Below, in pieces: positions 34,328 to 44,103 of a stretch of 64,000 nucleotides of DNA. Made by a program: the position numbers and the translations under genes. The DNA comes from Aeromonas diversa CDC 2478-85 (GTDB lineage Bacteria > Pseudomonadota > Gammaproteobacteria > Enterobacterales > Aeromonadaceae), in contig NZ_CDCE01000029.1 in NCBI RefSeq assembly GCF_000819805.1, positions 522,901-586,900 on the forward strand, in the 5' to 3' direction. How positions within the stretch are numbered: position 1 is the stretch's first letter; every line of letters begins with the position of its first letter. Under the pieces are notes generated by a model. It was not told the origin of the DNA, ran no database searches, and was given only the letters and a program-made list of their open reading frames with translations.

Positions 34328-36654
34328 GGGGACGATTCGCTCTGGCGCCAGGGGTGATCCGCACCCTTGGCCTCGGCCTTCGCCGCGGGCTTGCGTGCCT
34401 GCCCCCCTGGGGCCGGCGCCTGTTACTCATCCTGGTCGGGGGGACGCTCTTGCTGGCGGCGGCCGACCGGCTGTTTCCGCCGCCGCCCCTTGAACCCGCG
34501 TTTGCCCGGGTGGTGCTCGACAAGGAGGGGCGCCCCCTGCGCGCCTTCGCCGACATCGGGGGCGTGTGGCGCTACCCGGTGAGCCTGGGGCAGGTGTCGC
34601 CCCGCTATCTCGAGGCGCTGCTCGAGTACGAGGATCGCTACTTCTGGGTGCACCCGGGCGTCAATCCGGTCGCCATGGCCCGGGCGGTGGGCCAGTGGCT
34701 GCGTTACGGGCGGCCGGTCTCCGGGGGCTCCACCCTCACCATGCAGGTGGCCAGGCTGCTCGAGCCCTACGATCGCTCCATTCCCGGCAAGGTGCGCCAG
34801 ATGCTGCGCGCCCTGCAGCTCGAGTGGCGCTACGACAAACGCACTCTGCTCGGCGTCTACCTCAACCGCGCCCCCTTCGGCGGCAACCTCGAGGGGGTGC
34901 AGGCGGCGAGCTTTGCCTATCTGGGCAAGAGCGCGGCGCACCTCACCCACGCCGAGGCGGCCCTGCTGGCGGTGTTGCCCCAGGCGCCGAGCCGCTACCG
35001 TCCCGACCGCCACCCCGAGCAGGCGCAAGCGGCGCGGGACAAGGTGATCGCCCGGCTGGTGGCGCGCGGCATCTGGCCGGCCCGGGTGCTGGCCGAGGCG
35101 CCCATGGAGCCGGTGCTGGCGCGAGGGCGCTTCACCCCCATGGAGGCGCCCCTGTTTGCCCGCCGGGCGGCGAGCCAGAGCGACGCGGCCCTGGTACACA
35201 CGCTGATCGACGGGGATCTGCAGCGCTTTTCCGAGCAGCGCATCGCCAACTGGATCAAGCGCTTTCCCGCCCGTACCTCGGCGGCCCTGCTGCTGGTGGA
35301 GAACGACACCATGGCGGTGCGCGCCTACGTGGGCAGCGCCGAGTACGGGGATCCGGCGCGCCACGGCTACCTCGACATGGTGCAGGCGGTGCGCTCGCCG
35401 GGCTCGACCCTCAAGCCCTTCATCTACGGCCTGGCCCTCGACGAGGGGCTGATCCATTCGGGTTCGCTGCTGACCGATGCGCCGCGCCTCGGGCAGGCCT
35501 ATCGCCCCGGCAACTTCACCGGCGCCTTCGAAGGGCCGGTCTCGGTGCAAGAGGCCTTGCAGCAGTCCCTCAACGTGCCGGCGGTACAGGTGCTCGAAGC
35601 GCTGGGACCGGCGCTCTTTGTCAATCGCCTCGACAACGCCGGGGTGCACATGGCACTCGGCGATGCTCCTAACCCCGCCATCGCCCTCGGGGCTGCGGGG
35701 CTGCGGCTCGAGCAGTTGGTGAGCCTCTACGGTGCCCTGGCTCGGGAGGGGCAGGTGAGCCCGCTGCGCTGGCAGCCGGATCAGCCGCTGACCTCGCGCC
35801 CCCTGCTCTCGAAGGGGGCGGCCTGGATCGTTTGGCGCATGCTGGCCGATCAGGGGCGCGCGGATCTCCCGTTCGCCGCCAATGCCACCGGGCGTGGCAA
35901 CCTGCTCGCCTGGAAGACCGGCACCAGCTATGGCTACCGGGACAGCTGGGCTATCGGGGTGTCACCGCGCTGGACGCTCGGGGTCTGGCTCGGCCGCCCG
36001 GATGGCACGCCACTGCCGGGTTACTTTGGCCAGAGCGCGGCGGTGCCGCTGCTGCTCTCGGTCTACTCGCGCCTGCAAGAGCGCGGGACGCCGCTGCCCC
36101 AGCCCAACGCCGTGAGTGAGGCGACCGTCTGCTGGCCGCTCGGGCGCACCCTGGCCCACACCCCCGAGGAGGCATGTCAGCGGCACCTCGATGCCTGGTT
36201 GCTGGAGGGGCGCGATCCGCCGACCTTAAGCGATCCCCTCGACTGGCAGGGACCCGTGCGCCGGGTGGCCTACACCGCCGATGGTCGCCTGACTCGCCCC
36301 GGCTGCGTCGGGGCGCGGCAGAGTGCGTCACGGGTGCTCTGGCCGCTGGCGCTGGAGCCCTGGCTGCCGGCCGCCCAGCGGCGTGGCCAACTGCTGCCGG
36401 GGGGCTGCGGCGGGGAGCGGGTAGAGAGTCCGCTGCGTATCCTCACCCTGACCGAGGGCAACCGCATCCGCAGCCAGCGCTTCGTGCTCGCCCCCCAGGC
36501 TCTCGGCGGGGTAGGCAGGGCGTATTGGTATCTCAACGGGGCGCCGCTGGCGGGGGAGGCGGTATTGACCCGCCCAGGCCGCTACCAGCTGCTGGTGGTG
36601 GACGAGGCGGGCAACAGCGATCGGCTCGAGTTTGTGCTGGAGCAGCCCAGCTGA
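34324..36654 (+). CDS. pbpC: Penicillin-binding protein 1C
   Basis: This 776-residue class A PBP builds and cross-links peptidoglycan in the periplasm. A membrane anchor lies near residues 35-55. The glycosyltransferase domain shows EDRYFWVHPGVNP and GGSTLTMQVARLL. The transpeptidase-like domain shows RSPGSTLKPF (SxxK), SLNVPAVQ (SxN) and KTGTSYGYRD (KTG). A C-terminal BiPBP_C beta domain ends the protein. Family knowledge: PBP1C glycosyltransferase is active, while the transpeptidase role is limited. The ATG overlaps the yfhM stop. Confidence 0.95.
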   Translation: MRGRFALAPGVIRTLGLGLRRGLACLPPWGRRLLLILVGGTLLLAAADRLFPPPPLEPAFARVVLDKEGRPLRAFADIGGVWRYPVSLGQVSPRYLEALLEYEDRYFWVHPGVNPVAMARAVGQWLRYGRPVSGGSTLTMQVARLLEPYDRSIPGKVRQMLRALQLEWRYDKRTLLGVYLNRAPFGGNLEGVQAASFAYLGKSAAHLTHAEAALLAVLPQAPSRYRPDRHPEQAQAARDKVIARLVARGIWPARVLAEAPMEPVLARGRFTPMEAPLFARRAASQSDAALVHTLIDGDLQRFSEQRIANWIKRFPARTSAALLLVENDTMAVRAYVGSAEYGDPARHGYLDMVQAVRSPGSTLKPFIYGLALDEGLIHSGSLLTDAPRLGQAYRPGNFTGAFEGPVSVQEALQQSLNVPAVQVLEALGPALFVNRLDNAGVHMALGDAPNPAIALGAAGLRLEQLVSLYGALAREGQVSPLRWQPDQPLTSRPLLSKGAAWIVWRMLADQGRADLPFAANATGRGNLLAWKTGTSYGYRDSWAIGVSPRWTLGVWLGRPDGTPLPGYFGQSAAVPLLLSVYSRLQERGTPLPQPNAVSEATVCWPLGRTLAHTPEEACQRHLDAWLLEGRDPPTLSDPLDWQGPVRRVAYTADGRLTRPGCVGARQSASRVLWPLALEPWLPAAQRRGQLLPGGCGGERVESPLRILTLTEGNRIRSQRFVLAPQALGGVGRAYWYLNGAPLAGEAVLTRPGRYQLLVVDEAGNSDRLEFVLEQPS

Positions 36655-36661
36655 GGGGCCG

Positions 36662-38014
36662 TCAAGTCTGGGTGGTCAGCTCCTGCTGCCTGAGGGTGAG
36701 CAGGGTCATAGCCAGCGCACCCAGGGCGATCAGCACCATGCCCGCATAGGTGGTGGAAAAACCGGCGGCGAGTTCGGTCGGGGTGAAGTCGGTCAGGGGG
36801 CCGGGGGGGAGCTGCAGGTGTAACAGGGACGAGCCGATGGCCACCCCGACGGCCCCCCCGAGTTCACGGCCAAAGCTCAGCAAGGAGAGGCCAATCCCCC
36901 GCTCGCCGGCCGTGAGGCGGTTCTGGGCCACCACAGAGAGGGCGGGGATCACCAGACCCAGACCAAGTCCGGTGGCGATCAGCCCCGTCGCCATGCCGCA
37001 ACCCCCCTGGATCTGCCACAGCCCCAGCGCGGCCAGGGAGAAGCCTGTCACCACATACCCCTTGTAATGGCCAAAGCGGCTGATGAGACGCCCCCCGGCG
37101 AAGGCCCCCGCCGTGATAGAGAACATGAAGATGATCAGGATGCGGCCGCTGTCGGCGGCGCCGAGCCCCTTTTCCCATTGGAGTTGCAGGGGCAGGTAGA
37201 GCAGCAGGGCAAACATCAACAACTGGGCGACGAGGATCAGCAGCAGGCTCACCAGGTAGTCGTGCCGACGAGCGAGTTGGGCCGGCAATATGGGATCGTG
37301 GGCGCTTCGCTCGACCAGCACCAGCAGCGTCAGCGCGGCGGCCAGCGCGGCAGCCAGCCACAGCGGGGGAAGGGTGTGCTCCGGGCTGAGCAGCAGCAGG
37401 GTGAGGGTGGTGGCGATCACCAGCAGGGCGGCCCCTTTCCAGTCGAAACGGCTGTGCCGGCGCACATTGAGATGGCCCAGATAGCGGTTGACCAGCCAGA
37501 GGGCCAGCGCCCCGAGGGGAAGATTGATCCAGAAGATGAGGCGCCAGCTCAGATGCTCGGCACAGTAACCGCCGAGCAGGGGGCCGGCGATGCTCGAGAC
37601 GGCGTAGACCGCCGAGATGTAGGCCTGATAGCGACCCACCTCGCGCGGCGGTATGGTGTCGGCGATGATGGTGAAGGCGAGGGCGATGAGGCCGCCGCCG
37701 CCAATCCCCTGCAACACCCTGGCGCCCAGCAGCTGGGGCAGGTTTTGAGCCAGGGCACAGGCGATGGAGCCGAGCAGGAACAGGGTGATGGCCAGATTGA
37801 GCAGGCGCACCCGGCCATAGAGATCGCTCAGTTTTCCGTAGAGGGGAAGGGCTGCAGTGGCGGCCAGCAGATAGCTGGTGACGATCCAGGTCAGGCCCGG
37901 GCCGGCCATCAGCTCACGGCCAATGACGGGCAGGGGGGTGGTGATGATGCTCTTTTCCAGCGAGCCCAGCATGATGACCAGGGTGACGCTGGCGAAGACG
38001 CGCCGGGATGGCAT
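36662..38014 (-). CDS. MFS multidrug exporter, DHA2 (EmrB/QacA) type
   Basis: The ATG at 38014 has AGGAG 7 bases upstream; the frame open to 38254 is antisense to another gene and was cut. The 450-residue protein has 12 or more helices. LSDLYGRVR in the loop after helix 2 is MFS motif A, and GARVLQGIGGGGLIALAFTI (helix 4, split as motif B) together with GPLLGGYCAEHLSWRLIFWI (motif C, antiporter) places it with proton-driven drug exporters. Single-component export of an unknown compound is inferred. It converges on pbpC with 7 bases between stops. Confidence 0.87.
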   Translation of the reverse strand: MPSRRVFASVTLVIMLGSLEKSIITTPLPVIGRELMAGPGLTWIVTSYLLAATAALPLYGKLSDLYGRVRLLNLAITLFLLGSIACALAQNLPQLLGARVLQGIGGGGLIALAFTIIADTIPPREVGRYQAYISAVYAVSSIAGPLLGGYCAEHLSWRLIFWINLPLGALALWLVNRYLGHLNVRRHSRFDWKGAALLVIATTLTLLLLSPEHTLPPLWLAAALAAALTLLVLVERSAHDPILPAQLARRHDYLVSLLLILVAQLLMFALLLYLPLQLQWEKGLGAADSGRILIIFMFSITAGAFAGGRLISRFGHYKGYVVTGFSLAALGLWQIQGGCGMATGLIATGLGLGLVIPALSVVAQNRLTAGERGIGLSLLSFGRELGGAVGVAIGSSLLHLQLPPGPLTDFTPTELAAGFSTTYAGMVLIALGALAMTLLTLRQQELTTQT

Positions 38015-38067
38015 GGGCTCTCCTGAGTCGGGTGGTGCTCCTTTGAGGATATCACCACGACCGGGAC

Positions 38068-39051
38068 TCAGGATTTGAGCTGGCGCAGATTGCCGAGCAG
38101 GGTGAAGCCGTGGCGACTCTTGTGATGGTGGAAGTGGCTCTTCTTGATCGGTTGGAAGGTCAGGCTGGCGAGGGACGCCTGCGCCGGTCCCGCGTAGCCC
38201 TTGAGGGAATGGATCATCGGCATGGCCGGTAGCCGGGTGCTGACCGACAGGCACAGGGGCACGCTGAGTGCATCCGGCCCCATCACCGCTGACAGGGTCT
38301 GGTGGGTGCCGAGGAAGTTGCCGAGGATGGCCATGTCGGCATAGCCCGAGTCGAGCATGATGAGCAGCGCCTCCAGGGCTCGGTGAAACTCGCCGAGGGC
38401 GGCGCGAAACCCCTGCCGGGTACGCAGGGTGAGCAGCTCGTCCAGCGGCAGGGTCGCCAGATCCCGCGGTACCGGCAGGGCAATCTCGAGCAGGAAGCAG
38501 TCCTGCCCGCCCCGATTGTGGTAGCGCGACTCCATCAGGTGCAGCAATCGATCCAGGTAGTCGTGCTCTGTGATGAGGATGCCCTCGTTCGCCAGCGCCC
38601 AGTCTCGCGCCAGGCGCATGGAGAGCAGGTTGGCCAGGCGGCGGGCCATCAGGATCCCACCCTGGGTCTGGCTGGCAAAGCCTCGCTCGAGACAGAAGTG
38701 GTGCAGGCTGGTGAGCCCCGCCTGATCCGGGCAGAAGCAGTCGTGATTGCGGCTATCGCGCCAGCGGGCGATGAGTTCCCGGTTGCCAAATACCTTGTGG
38801 CGGACGAAATCGGGGGCGAGCAGCCCCTCCAACTGGGCGATGGCGGCCGGGGTGACCCGCTCGAAGAAGGCCGCGTCGGGAGAGGGGGCGAGCAGATCGG
38901 AGTGAGCCTCGACTCTGGTCAGCACCCCCTGCAAGTCGCTCTTCTCACTCACGGTGAAGACGAAGGCGAGCCGCTCCAGCCAGAGCAGGGCAAATTTCAA
39001 CCAGAGCTCGTCCCGGACTTCCATGCCCGGATAGTAGATAAAGGTCTTCAT
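38068..39051 (-). CDS. Conserved protein of unknown function, DUF6236-like
   Basis: The 327-residue protein begins MKTFIYYPGMEVRDELWLKF then ALLWLERLAFVF. This YYP...D..WLK.ALL.W pattern resembles the start of DUF6236-type proteins. A central block (GGILMARRLANLLSMRLARD then WALANEGILITEHDY) also resembles the part of that family where a short helix precedes a ..P.TD-like motif. There is no signal peptide or membrane helix, so a cytoplasmic role is likely. No catalytic motif was recognised. The C-terminus is basic and His-rich (KKSHFHHHKSRH). It is a single gene between the MFS exporter and thiI. Function unknown. Confidence 0.6.
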   Translation of the reverse strand: MKTFIYYPGMEVRDELWLKFALLWLERLAFVFTVSEKSDLQGVLTRVEAHSDLLAPSPDAAFFERVTPAAIAQLEGLLAPDFVRHKVFGNRELIARWRDSRNHDCFCPDQAGLTSLHHFCLERGFASQTQGGILMARRLANLLSMRLARDWALANEGILITEHDYLDRLLHLMESRYHNRGGQDCFLLEIALPVPRDLATLPLDELLTLRTRQGFRAALGEFHRALEALLIMLDSGYADMAILGNFLGTHQTLSAVMGPDALSVPLCLSVSTRLPAMPMIHSLKGYAGPAQASLASLTFQPIKKSHFHHHKSRHGFTLLGNLRQLKS

Positions 39052-39229
39052 GACAGTTACCGGATTGTGCGCGCGAGGGTGGCACTATAGCGGCTGGGCC
39101 CTGCGCCAGCAATCGAGGGGCCGCTCGGCTGCCCATTGGGTGAGCGCAATCGTATTTCTTGGCCACCCGGTCGCGGGGCGAATGCTCAATAAACACGCGC
39201 ATTCGTGCTAGGTGATGGGCCTGGCCTTT

Positions 39230-39237
39230 GCTATAAT
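39230..39237 (+). promoter_or_regulatory. thiI: thiI extended -10 promoter
   Basis: TGCTATAAT carries a perfect TATAAT (39232-39237) with an extended-10 TG one base before it. No convincing -35 lies 17 bases upstream, which is normal for extended -10 promoters. It is 36 bases before the thiI start. Confidence 0.6.
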
Positions 39238-39272
39238 CCGCGCCCTTGTTTCCCGCTCACCCGAGTTTACCC

Positions 39273-40721
39273 ATGAAGTTCATCATCAAGCTGTTCCCGG
39301 AAATCACCATCAAGAGCAAGTCGGTTCGCCAGCGCTTCATCAAGATCCTGCAGGGCAACATCCGCAACGTGCTGCGCCGCTTCGACGACGATGCCCGCGT
39401 GCGCATGGATTGGGACAAGCTGGTGGTGAGCTCACGTAACGATCAGTTCCGCGACCAGGCCATAGAGGCGCTCGCCTGTATCCCCGGCATTCAGGCCTTC
39501 CTCGAGGTGCAGGCCAGCAAGTTTACCGACCTGCACGATATCTTCGAGCAGGTGAAAGCCGTGTGGGGTGACCAGCTCAAGGGCAAGACCTTCTGCGTGC
39601 GCGCCAAGCGCCACGGCAAGCACGAATTCTCTTCGCTCGAAGTAGAGCGCTACGTGGGCGGTGGCCTGAATCAGCATTGCGAGAGCAACGGCGTGCGTCT
39701 GAAAAACCCGGACGTGCAGATCAACCTCGAGATCGACGGCGAGGAGCTGTTCATCGTCAGTGCCATCCACCAGGGCCTGAGCGGCATGCCGATCGCCACC
39801 CAGGAAGACGTGCTGAGCCTCATCTCCGGCGGGTTTGACTCAGGGGTTGCCTCCTTCCAGTTCATCAAGCGCGGCTGCCGTGTGCACTACTGCTTCTTCA
39901 ACCTGGGTGGCGCGGCCCACGAGATCGGCGTCAAGCAGGTGGCCTATCACCTGTGGAACCGCTTCGGCTCGTCGCACCGGGTGCGCTTCACCGCGGTGGA
40001 CTTCGAGCCGGTGGTGGCCGAAATTCTCGAGAAGATCGACAACGGTCAGATGGGCGTGGTGCTCAAGCGCATGATGATGCGCGCCGCCGCCAACATCGCC
40101 GACCGCTTCCAGATCCCGGCCCTGGTGACCGGCGAGTGCGTGGGCCAGGTGTCGAGCCAGACCCTCACCAACCTCAACGTCATCGACCGGGTGACCGACA
40201 AGGTGATCCTGCGCCCCCTCATCACCTGGGACAAGCCGGACATCATGAACCTGTCGCGCAAGATCGGCACCCTGGAGTTCGCCGAGACCATGCCCGAGTA
40301 CTGCGGCGTCATCTCCAAGAAGCCGACCGTGAAGGCGGATCTGGCGCGCATCGAGGCCGAAGAGCAGAACTTCGACTTCGCCATCCTCGACAAGGTGGTG
40401 GACGAGGCGCGCTACCTCGACATCCGCCGTATCGGTGAAGAGACTGCGGCCGAGGTGCAGGAGGTGGAGACCACAGCCGCGACCGGCGACGACGAGGTGA
40501 TCCTCGACATCCGCTCCATGGACGAGCACGAGGAGAAGCCGCTGGTGGTTGAGGGGCGCGAGGTACTGCACATCCCCTTCTTCAAGCTGGCCACCGCCTT
40601 TGGCGATCTGCCCAAGGAGAAGACCTACCTGCTTTACTGCGATCGCGGCGTGATGAGCAAGCTGCAGGCCCTGTATCTCAAGGAGAAGGGCTTCGACAAC
40701 GTCAAGGTCTACCGCCCGTAA
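39273..40721 (+). CDS. thiI: tRNA 4-thiouridine / thiazole biosynthesis sulfurtransferase ThiI
   Basis: ThiI transfers persulfide sulfur from IscS to uridine 8 of tRNA and to the ThiS carrier for thiamine. The ATG at 39273 gives [15 protein letters not shown], identical in pattern to E. coli; the upstream ATG at 39246 adds nine unrelated residues. In 482 residues there is an N-terminal ferredoxin-like/THUMP region, a PP-loop (SGGFDSG), [13 protein letters not shown] with the conserved Cys that forms the disulfide with the rhodanese Cys, and a C-terminal rhodanese domain with catalytic Cys in [10 protein letters not shown]. The full rhodanese-containing form is therefore present. Confidence 0.97.
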   Translation: MKFIIKLFPEITIKSKSVRQRFIKILQGNIRNVLRRFDDDARVRMDWDKLVVSSRNDQFRDQAIEALACIPGIQAFLEVQASKFTDLHDIFEQVKAVWGDQLKGKTFCVRAKRHGKHEFSSLEVERYVGGGLNQHCESNGVRLKNPDVQINLEIDGEELFIVSAIHQGLSGMPIATQEDVLSLISGGFDSGVASFQFIKRGCRVHYCFFNLGGAAHEIGVKQVAYHLWNRFGSSHRVRFTAVDFEPVVAEILEKIDNGQMGVVLKRMMMRAAANIADRFQIPALVTGECVGQVSSQTLTNLNVIDRVTDKVILRPLITWDKPDIMNLSRKIGTLEFAETMPEYCGVISKKPTVKADLARIEAEEQNFDFAILDKVVDEARYLDIRRIGEETAAEVQEVETTAATGDDEVILDIRSMDEHEEKPLVVEGREVLHIPFFKLATAFGDLPKEKTYLLYCDRGVMSKLQALYLKEKGFDNVKVYRP

Positions 40722-40735
40722 GCCTCTTTCGAAAC

Positions 40736-40766
40736 AAAAAATCCGGCCACAGTGCCGGATTTTTTT
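40736..40766. terminator. Bidirectional terminator after thiI
   Basis: A perfect 12-bp stem AAAAAATCCGGC/GCCGGATTTTTT with a CACAGT loop serves both thiI and the convergent small gene. Confidence 0.92.
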
Positions 40767-40776
40767 ATTTGTCCGA

Positions 40777-41166
40777 TCAGCGTGGACAGGGGACCGGGGT
40801 AAAGGCGCGATCGCCCTGACAGCGCCAGCCCATCTCGGCGTGCCGCATCTGCCACATGTCGTTGTGGCGAAACAGGGTGAGGATGTAGAGCTGATCGCTA
40901 TGGGGATCGTCGAGGGCGACGGAGAGGATCAACTCATTGTCCACCTGCCTGGCCTGGATGCGGCTGGGCAGAGCGGGGTTGGCAATAAACCGCAGCGCCA
41001 CCTCCCGGTAGTCGTTGACCCAGCTCTGATGGGCGTTGCCCGCCCGCTGGATCTGCTCGTTGAAGTGTTGCACCGGGGTAGAGGCAAGGCGCCCAATCAG
41101 GGGCTGTGCCTGGGCCTGGCTCATCGCACTCATCAGGAACAGAGTCGTAATTCCGGTTTTTATCAT
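40777..41166 (-). CDS. Small exported protein, unknown function
   Basis: The 129-residue product has a signal peptide (MIKTGITTLFLMSAMSQAQA, cleavage before QPL). The mature domain is mixed alpha/beta with an RVAL-like repeat of charged and aromatic residues and two C-terminal cysteines (WRCQGDRA, VPCPR) that may form a disulfide. No family was recognised. It lies 55 bases after the TRIC-type channel gene on the same strand and may be co-transcribed. The ribosome site is weak (GGAT). Confidence 0.65.
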   Translation of the reverse strand: MIKTGITTLFLMSAMSQAQAQPLIGRLASTPVQHFNEQIQRAGNAHQSWVNDYREVALRFIANPALPSRIQARQVDNELILSVALDDPHSDQLYILTLFRHNDMWQMRHAEMGWRCQGDRAFTPVPCPR

Positions 41167-41221
41167 CTGAAGATCCGGCTGGCTGTGACCCTACCTATGA
41201 CAACAGATCAGGCGCTTGGGT

Positions 41222-41863
41222 TCAATCCTGATGCTGTCGCTCCAGGGAGAAGGTGGGGAGGGAGAGGTGCCAATGGATGGCGGCCACCCTCAGGGTGAAG
41301 ACGGCGACCATGCAAATGAGCATGGCGGCGATGCGATCGAGGCCGGCCTGTAGCGAGAGGGTGTAGAGGATGCCCCCCAGGATGCAGGCGGTGGCGTAGA
41401 TCTCTTTTTGCAGCACCATGGGTACTTCCCGGGCCAGCACGTCGCGAATGACGCCGCCGGCCACCCCCGTCATGGTACCCATCAAGACGGCGATGAGACC
41501 CGAGGTGCCAAATGCCAGTGCCTTTTGGGCGCCGATCACCGTAAACAGGGCCAGACCGAAGGCATCCGCCACGGGTAACACATACCAGGGGATGCGCCGC
41601 GGCAGGCGCACCGCCCACATGCCGACGAAGGCGGTGGCGATCACCACCCAGATGTAGAGGGGGTCGCGTACCCAGAAAACGGGGGTGGCGCCGAGGATCA
41701 TGTCGCGGATGGTGCCACCGCCGATGGCGGTCACCGCGGCCAGCACCATCACACCAAAACCGTCCATACGCAGGCGTCCGGCGACCAGCACCCCGGAGAG
41801 GGCGAAGACGGCGGTCCCGAACATGTCGCATACATAGACGATCTGTTCAACCAGAGGGGTCAT
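41222..41863 (-). CDS. Trimeric intracellular cation channel (TRIC/UPF0126) family protein
   Basis: The protein consists of two tandem repeats of three helices plus a seventh. Each repeat carries the glycine-rich hallmark: [13 protein letters not shown] in the first and [16 protein letters not shown] in the second. Prokaryotic members form homotrimeric K+-permeable channels in the inner membrane; physiological roles in bacteria are mostly unknown. The ATG at 41863 (213 residues) was chosen; GTG 41878 and TTG 41884 in the same frame are possible because no strong ribosome site decides. Confidence 0.9.
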   Translation of the reverse strand: MTPLVEQIVYVCDMFGTAVFALSGVLVAGRLRMDGFGVMVLAAVTAIGGGTIRDMILGATPVFWVRDPLYIWVVIATAFVGMWAVRLPRRIPWYVLPVADAFGLALFTVIGAQKALAFGTSGLIAVLMGTMTGVAGGVIRDVLAREVPMVLQKEIYATACILGGILYTLSLQAGLDRIAAMLICMVAVFTLRVAAIHWHLSLPTFSLERQHQD

Positions 41864-41993
41864 CGAGAGACTGCTCACACTCAATCAAACTGTGGGCGGG
41901 GATTGTAGGGGGTGGTCGGGGCCACCGCCAATTGCCGGGAATGGAATTGAGAGCTGGCCCACCCTTTTTGAGATCTTCAACGAAAGTGTGGGA

Positions 41994-42368
41994 TCAATCG
42001 GCCATCTTGATGGGGCGTTTTCCCTTCACCCAGCCTTGCCAGTCGCCGCTGAGGTGGTAGAGCTGGTTAAAGCCCGCCTTCTCCAGCCGGGTGATCACCT
42101 CGCTGGCACGTCGGCCCGAGCGGCAGTAAATCACCACCGGCTTCTGTTCAAACCCCTTGAGCTCGCCCATGCGCTCGTTCAGTTCGGCACTGGAGAGATT
42201 GCGGGCCCCCGGAATGTGGCCAGCTGCGAACTCCTCTGCGGTGCGAACGTCGAGCAGCAGGGGGGGCTTCTCCTTCTGCTGCCAGCCGATCAGGGTCTGT
42301 TGATCGATGGGCAGGGCGGCAAACAGGGTGGGAGAGAACAGGCACAGCAGGGCTAGGGCTCGGCGCAT
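41994..42368 (-). CDS. Periplasmic rhodanese-like sulfurtransferase (PspE-like)
   Basis: The 124-residue protein has a signal peptide (MRRALALLCLFSPTLFA) and one rhodanese domain: LLLDVRTAEEFAAGHIPGA, then the active loop YCRSGRRA with the catalytic Cys, then HLSGDWQGW. Periplasmic single-domain rhodaneses transfer sulfane sulfur to thiols or cyanide in vitro; the in vivo role is unclear. It starts 9 bases after the btuF stop, with GAGG 5 bases before the ATG, so it is the last gene of the mtnN-cbiB-btuF operon. Confidence 0.9.
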   Translation of the reverse strand: MRRALALLCLFSPTLFAALPIDQQTLIGWQQKEKPPLLLDVRTAEEFAAGHIPGARNLSSAELNERMGELKGFEQKPVVIYCRSGRRASEVITRLEKAGFNQLYHLSGDWQGWVKGKRPIKMAD

Positions 42369-42377
42369 AGGGGCCTC

Positions 42378-43184
42378 TTAACGGTGGCGGACGGCGGCGA
42401 TGGCCTGGCACACCGCCTCGACACCGTTCAGGGCGCGAGGGGTAAAGCGGTGCAGTTCATCGGGGTTGATGAGCATCAGCTGCCGATGCTTCACCGCCTC
42501 TACCATAGGCCAGTCGAGCCAGGAGTCCAACACCTTCTTGTCGTGGCTGCCGGCCAGGATGAGCTCGGGATTGCCCTTGAGCACCTGTTCCAGTGCAACC
42601 TGGGGATAGGGAGTGGCAGCCCCGGCCATCAGATTCTCTCCTCCGCACAGGGTGATGGCCTGGGCTGGCCAGGCATGACCGCTCACGCTGGTGAGCGGCG
42701 GGCTCCAGAGCTGGTAGAAGACGCGCACCTTGCGCCCCTGGCCGTAGCGCCGGCGCAGGTCGGCGAGCCTGGCCAGATAGGCGTCGGCAGCCTCATTGGC
42801 CTGTTGCTCGAGACCGAGCGTCTTGCCGAGCATGCGCATCTCGCCGGCCAGCGAGTCGAAATCGGTCGGCTCGGAATAGGCGATGGGAATGCCGAGACGG
42901 GCGATGGGCTCGAGCAGGCGCGATTGAGCCGAGCGCCACCCCACCACCAGGTCCGGGCGCAGTGCCAGCAGAGCCTCACCGTTGATGCTTTGGTAGTTGG
43001 CCACATGGGGCAGCCCCTTGACCTCGGGCGGAGTGTCCGAGGCATCGTCGGTGGCGACGATACGATCACCGGCACCGATGGCAAACAGCAGCTCGGTGAT
43101 GTGAGGGGTGAGGCTGACAACCCGCTGTGGCGTTGCCTGGGCAATGCCTCCCCAGAGCAGGAGCAGGAGAAACACTCTAGACAA
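42378..43184 (-). CDS. btuF: Vitamin B12 periplasmic binding protein
   Basis: BtuF captures cobalamin in the periplasm for BtuCD. It has 268 residues and a TTG start with GGAG 6 bases upstream that overlaps the preceding gene by 8 bases. The signal peptide is [37 protein letters not shown] is the opening of class III binding proteins, and YQLWSPPLTSVSGHAW, with SGHAW, is typical of BtuF. The permease and ATPase genes (btuC, btuD) are not in the window. Confidence 0.92.
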   Translation of the reverse strand: MSRVFLLLLLWGGIAQATPQRVVSLTPHITELLFAIGAGDRIVATDDASDTPPEVKGLPHVANYQSINGEALLALRPDLVVGWRSAQSRLLEPIARLGIPIAYSEPTDFDSLAGEMRMLGKTLGLEQQANEAADAYLARLADLRRRYGQGRKVRVFYQLWSPPLTSVSGHAWPAQAITLCGGENLMAGAATPYPQVALEQVLKGNPELILAGSHDKKVLDSWLDWPMVEAVKHRQLMLINPDELHRFTPRALNGVEAVCQAIAAVRHR

Positions 43185-44103
43185 GGCGCTCTCCCAGGGT
43201 CAGTGCCAGCGCCAGGGTGAGCCAACCCCAACCGATGAGTTGCAGGCGTGTCAGCGCCCGCGCCGGCGTATCGCTACCGGGTTCGTCACCGTCCCCGAGC
43301 ACGGGGAAGCGAACCTTGTCGCCGGCGTAGAAACGCGGTCCACCCAGGCGCACCCGCAGCTGTCTGGCGAGCAGGCTCAGGAGCAGGCCGCCGGCGGGGA
43401 AGGGCCAGGCCAGACCGGCACGTGCCGCCGCCAGCCTGCCGGGCAGCAGAGGCAAAGAGAGCAGCAGGGCAGGCAGGGTCACCAGCGCCTGGTGCAGGCG
43501 CGCCGCCGGCTGGCCGAAGTGAACGAAGGCGGGCTCCTTGGGGGAGAACCCCTGCGCTAGCAGGGCCACGACTCGCCACAGCAGGGCCCCTTGCACACCG
43601 CCGATGGCATAGCCAAACAGGGGGCCGGCCCATTGGGTCACCAGGCGCAGGATCAGGGTCTCGGTGACCGCCTTGCTCACCCCGAGGGGCGAGAGACGAT
43701 CGGTGCCACGCTTGAGCCAGGGGGCGGCTTGCAGCCGTGCCAGGGGGAGGGTGTCGGGAACGGCGAGCCGGCGTATTGCCGCCGCCAGCTCGCGCAGCGG
43801 GCGGGACTCGAGCAGCAGTAACAGCAGCAGCAGATCAAACAGGGGCTCGGAGAGGGTGAGGTTTCGCACCGACCAGAGCAGGGCGGCGCAGGGCAGCCAG
43901 ACGATCACCATGGCCAGCAGGCCGGAGCGCACCTGTTCCCTCACGCCGCCATCGGGGCGGCACACCTTGCGCCCCAGGCGGGAGAGCAGGGGAACCAGCG
44001 CCGAGAGGCGCAGATGGCTTGGCCAGGGGAGCAGCGCCTCGAGCAGCGCCGCTCCCACCATGATGGCGGCCGGGGTGGCCGCCAGGGTTTCCAGGGTGAT
44101 CAC
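43177..44103 (-). CDS. cbiB: CobD/CbiB family cobalamin biosynthesis membrane protein
   Basis: This 308-residue integral membrane protein is of the adenosylcobinamide-phosphate synthase family, which attaches the aminopropanol arm to cobyric acid. [18 protein letters not shown] is the SANGRD/VAGAV-equivalent region, less conserved here, and [18 protein letters not shown] matches the family C-terminal LGG..YYG......G pattern. The conserved CbiB blocks are degenerate, as in the Vibrio/Aeromonas subgroup found beside btuF. The GTG start overlaps the mtnN stop (GTGA). Activity as a true CbiB is uncertain. Confidence 0.75.
   Translation of the reverse strand: MITLETLAATPAAIMVGAALLEALLPWPSHLRLSALVPLLSRLGRKVCRPDGGVREQVRSGLLAMVIVWLPCAALLWSVRNLTLSEPLFDLLLLLLLLESRPLRELAAAIRRLAVPDTLPLARLQAAPWLKRGTDRLSPLGVSKAVTETLILRLVTQWAGPLFGYAIGGVQGALLWRVVALLAQGFSPKEPAFVHFGQPAARLHQALVTLPALLLSLPLLPGRLAAARAGLAWPFPAGGLLLSLLARQLRVRLGGPRFYAGDKVRFPVLGDGDEPGSDTPARALTRLQLIGWGWLTLALALTLGERLV

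Noticed and set aside
39052..39272. Possible TPP riboswitch before thiI
   Set aside because: No THI-box-like conserved segments were seen; an extended -10 promoter lies close to the gene.
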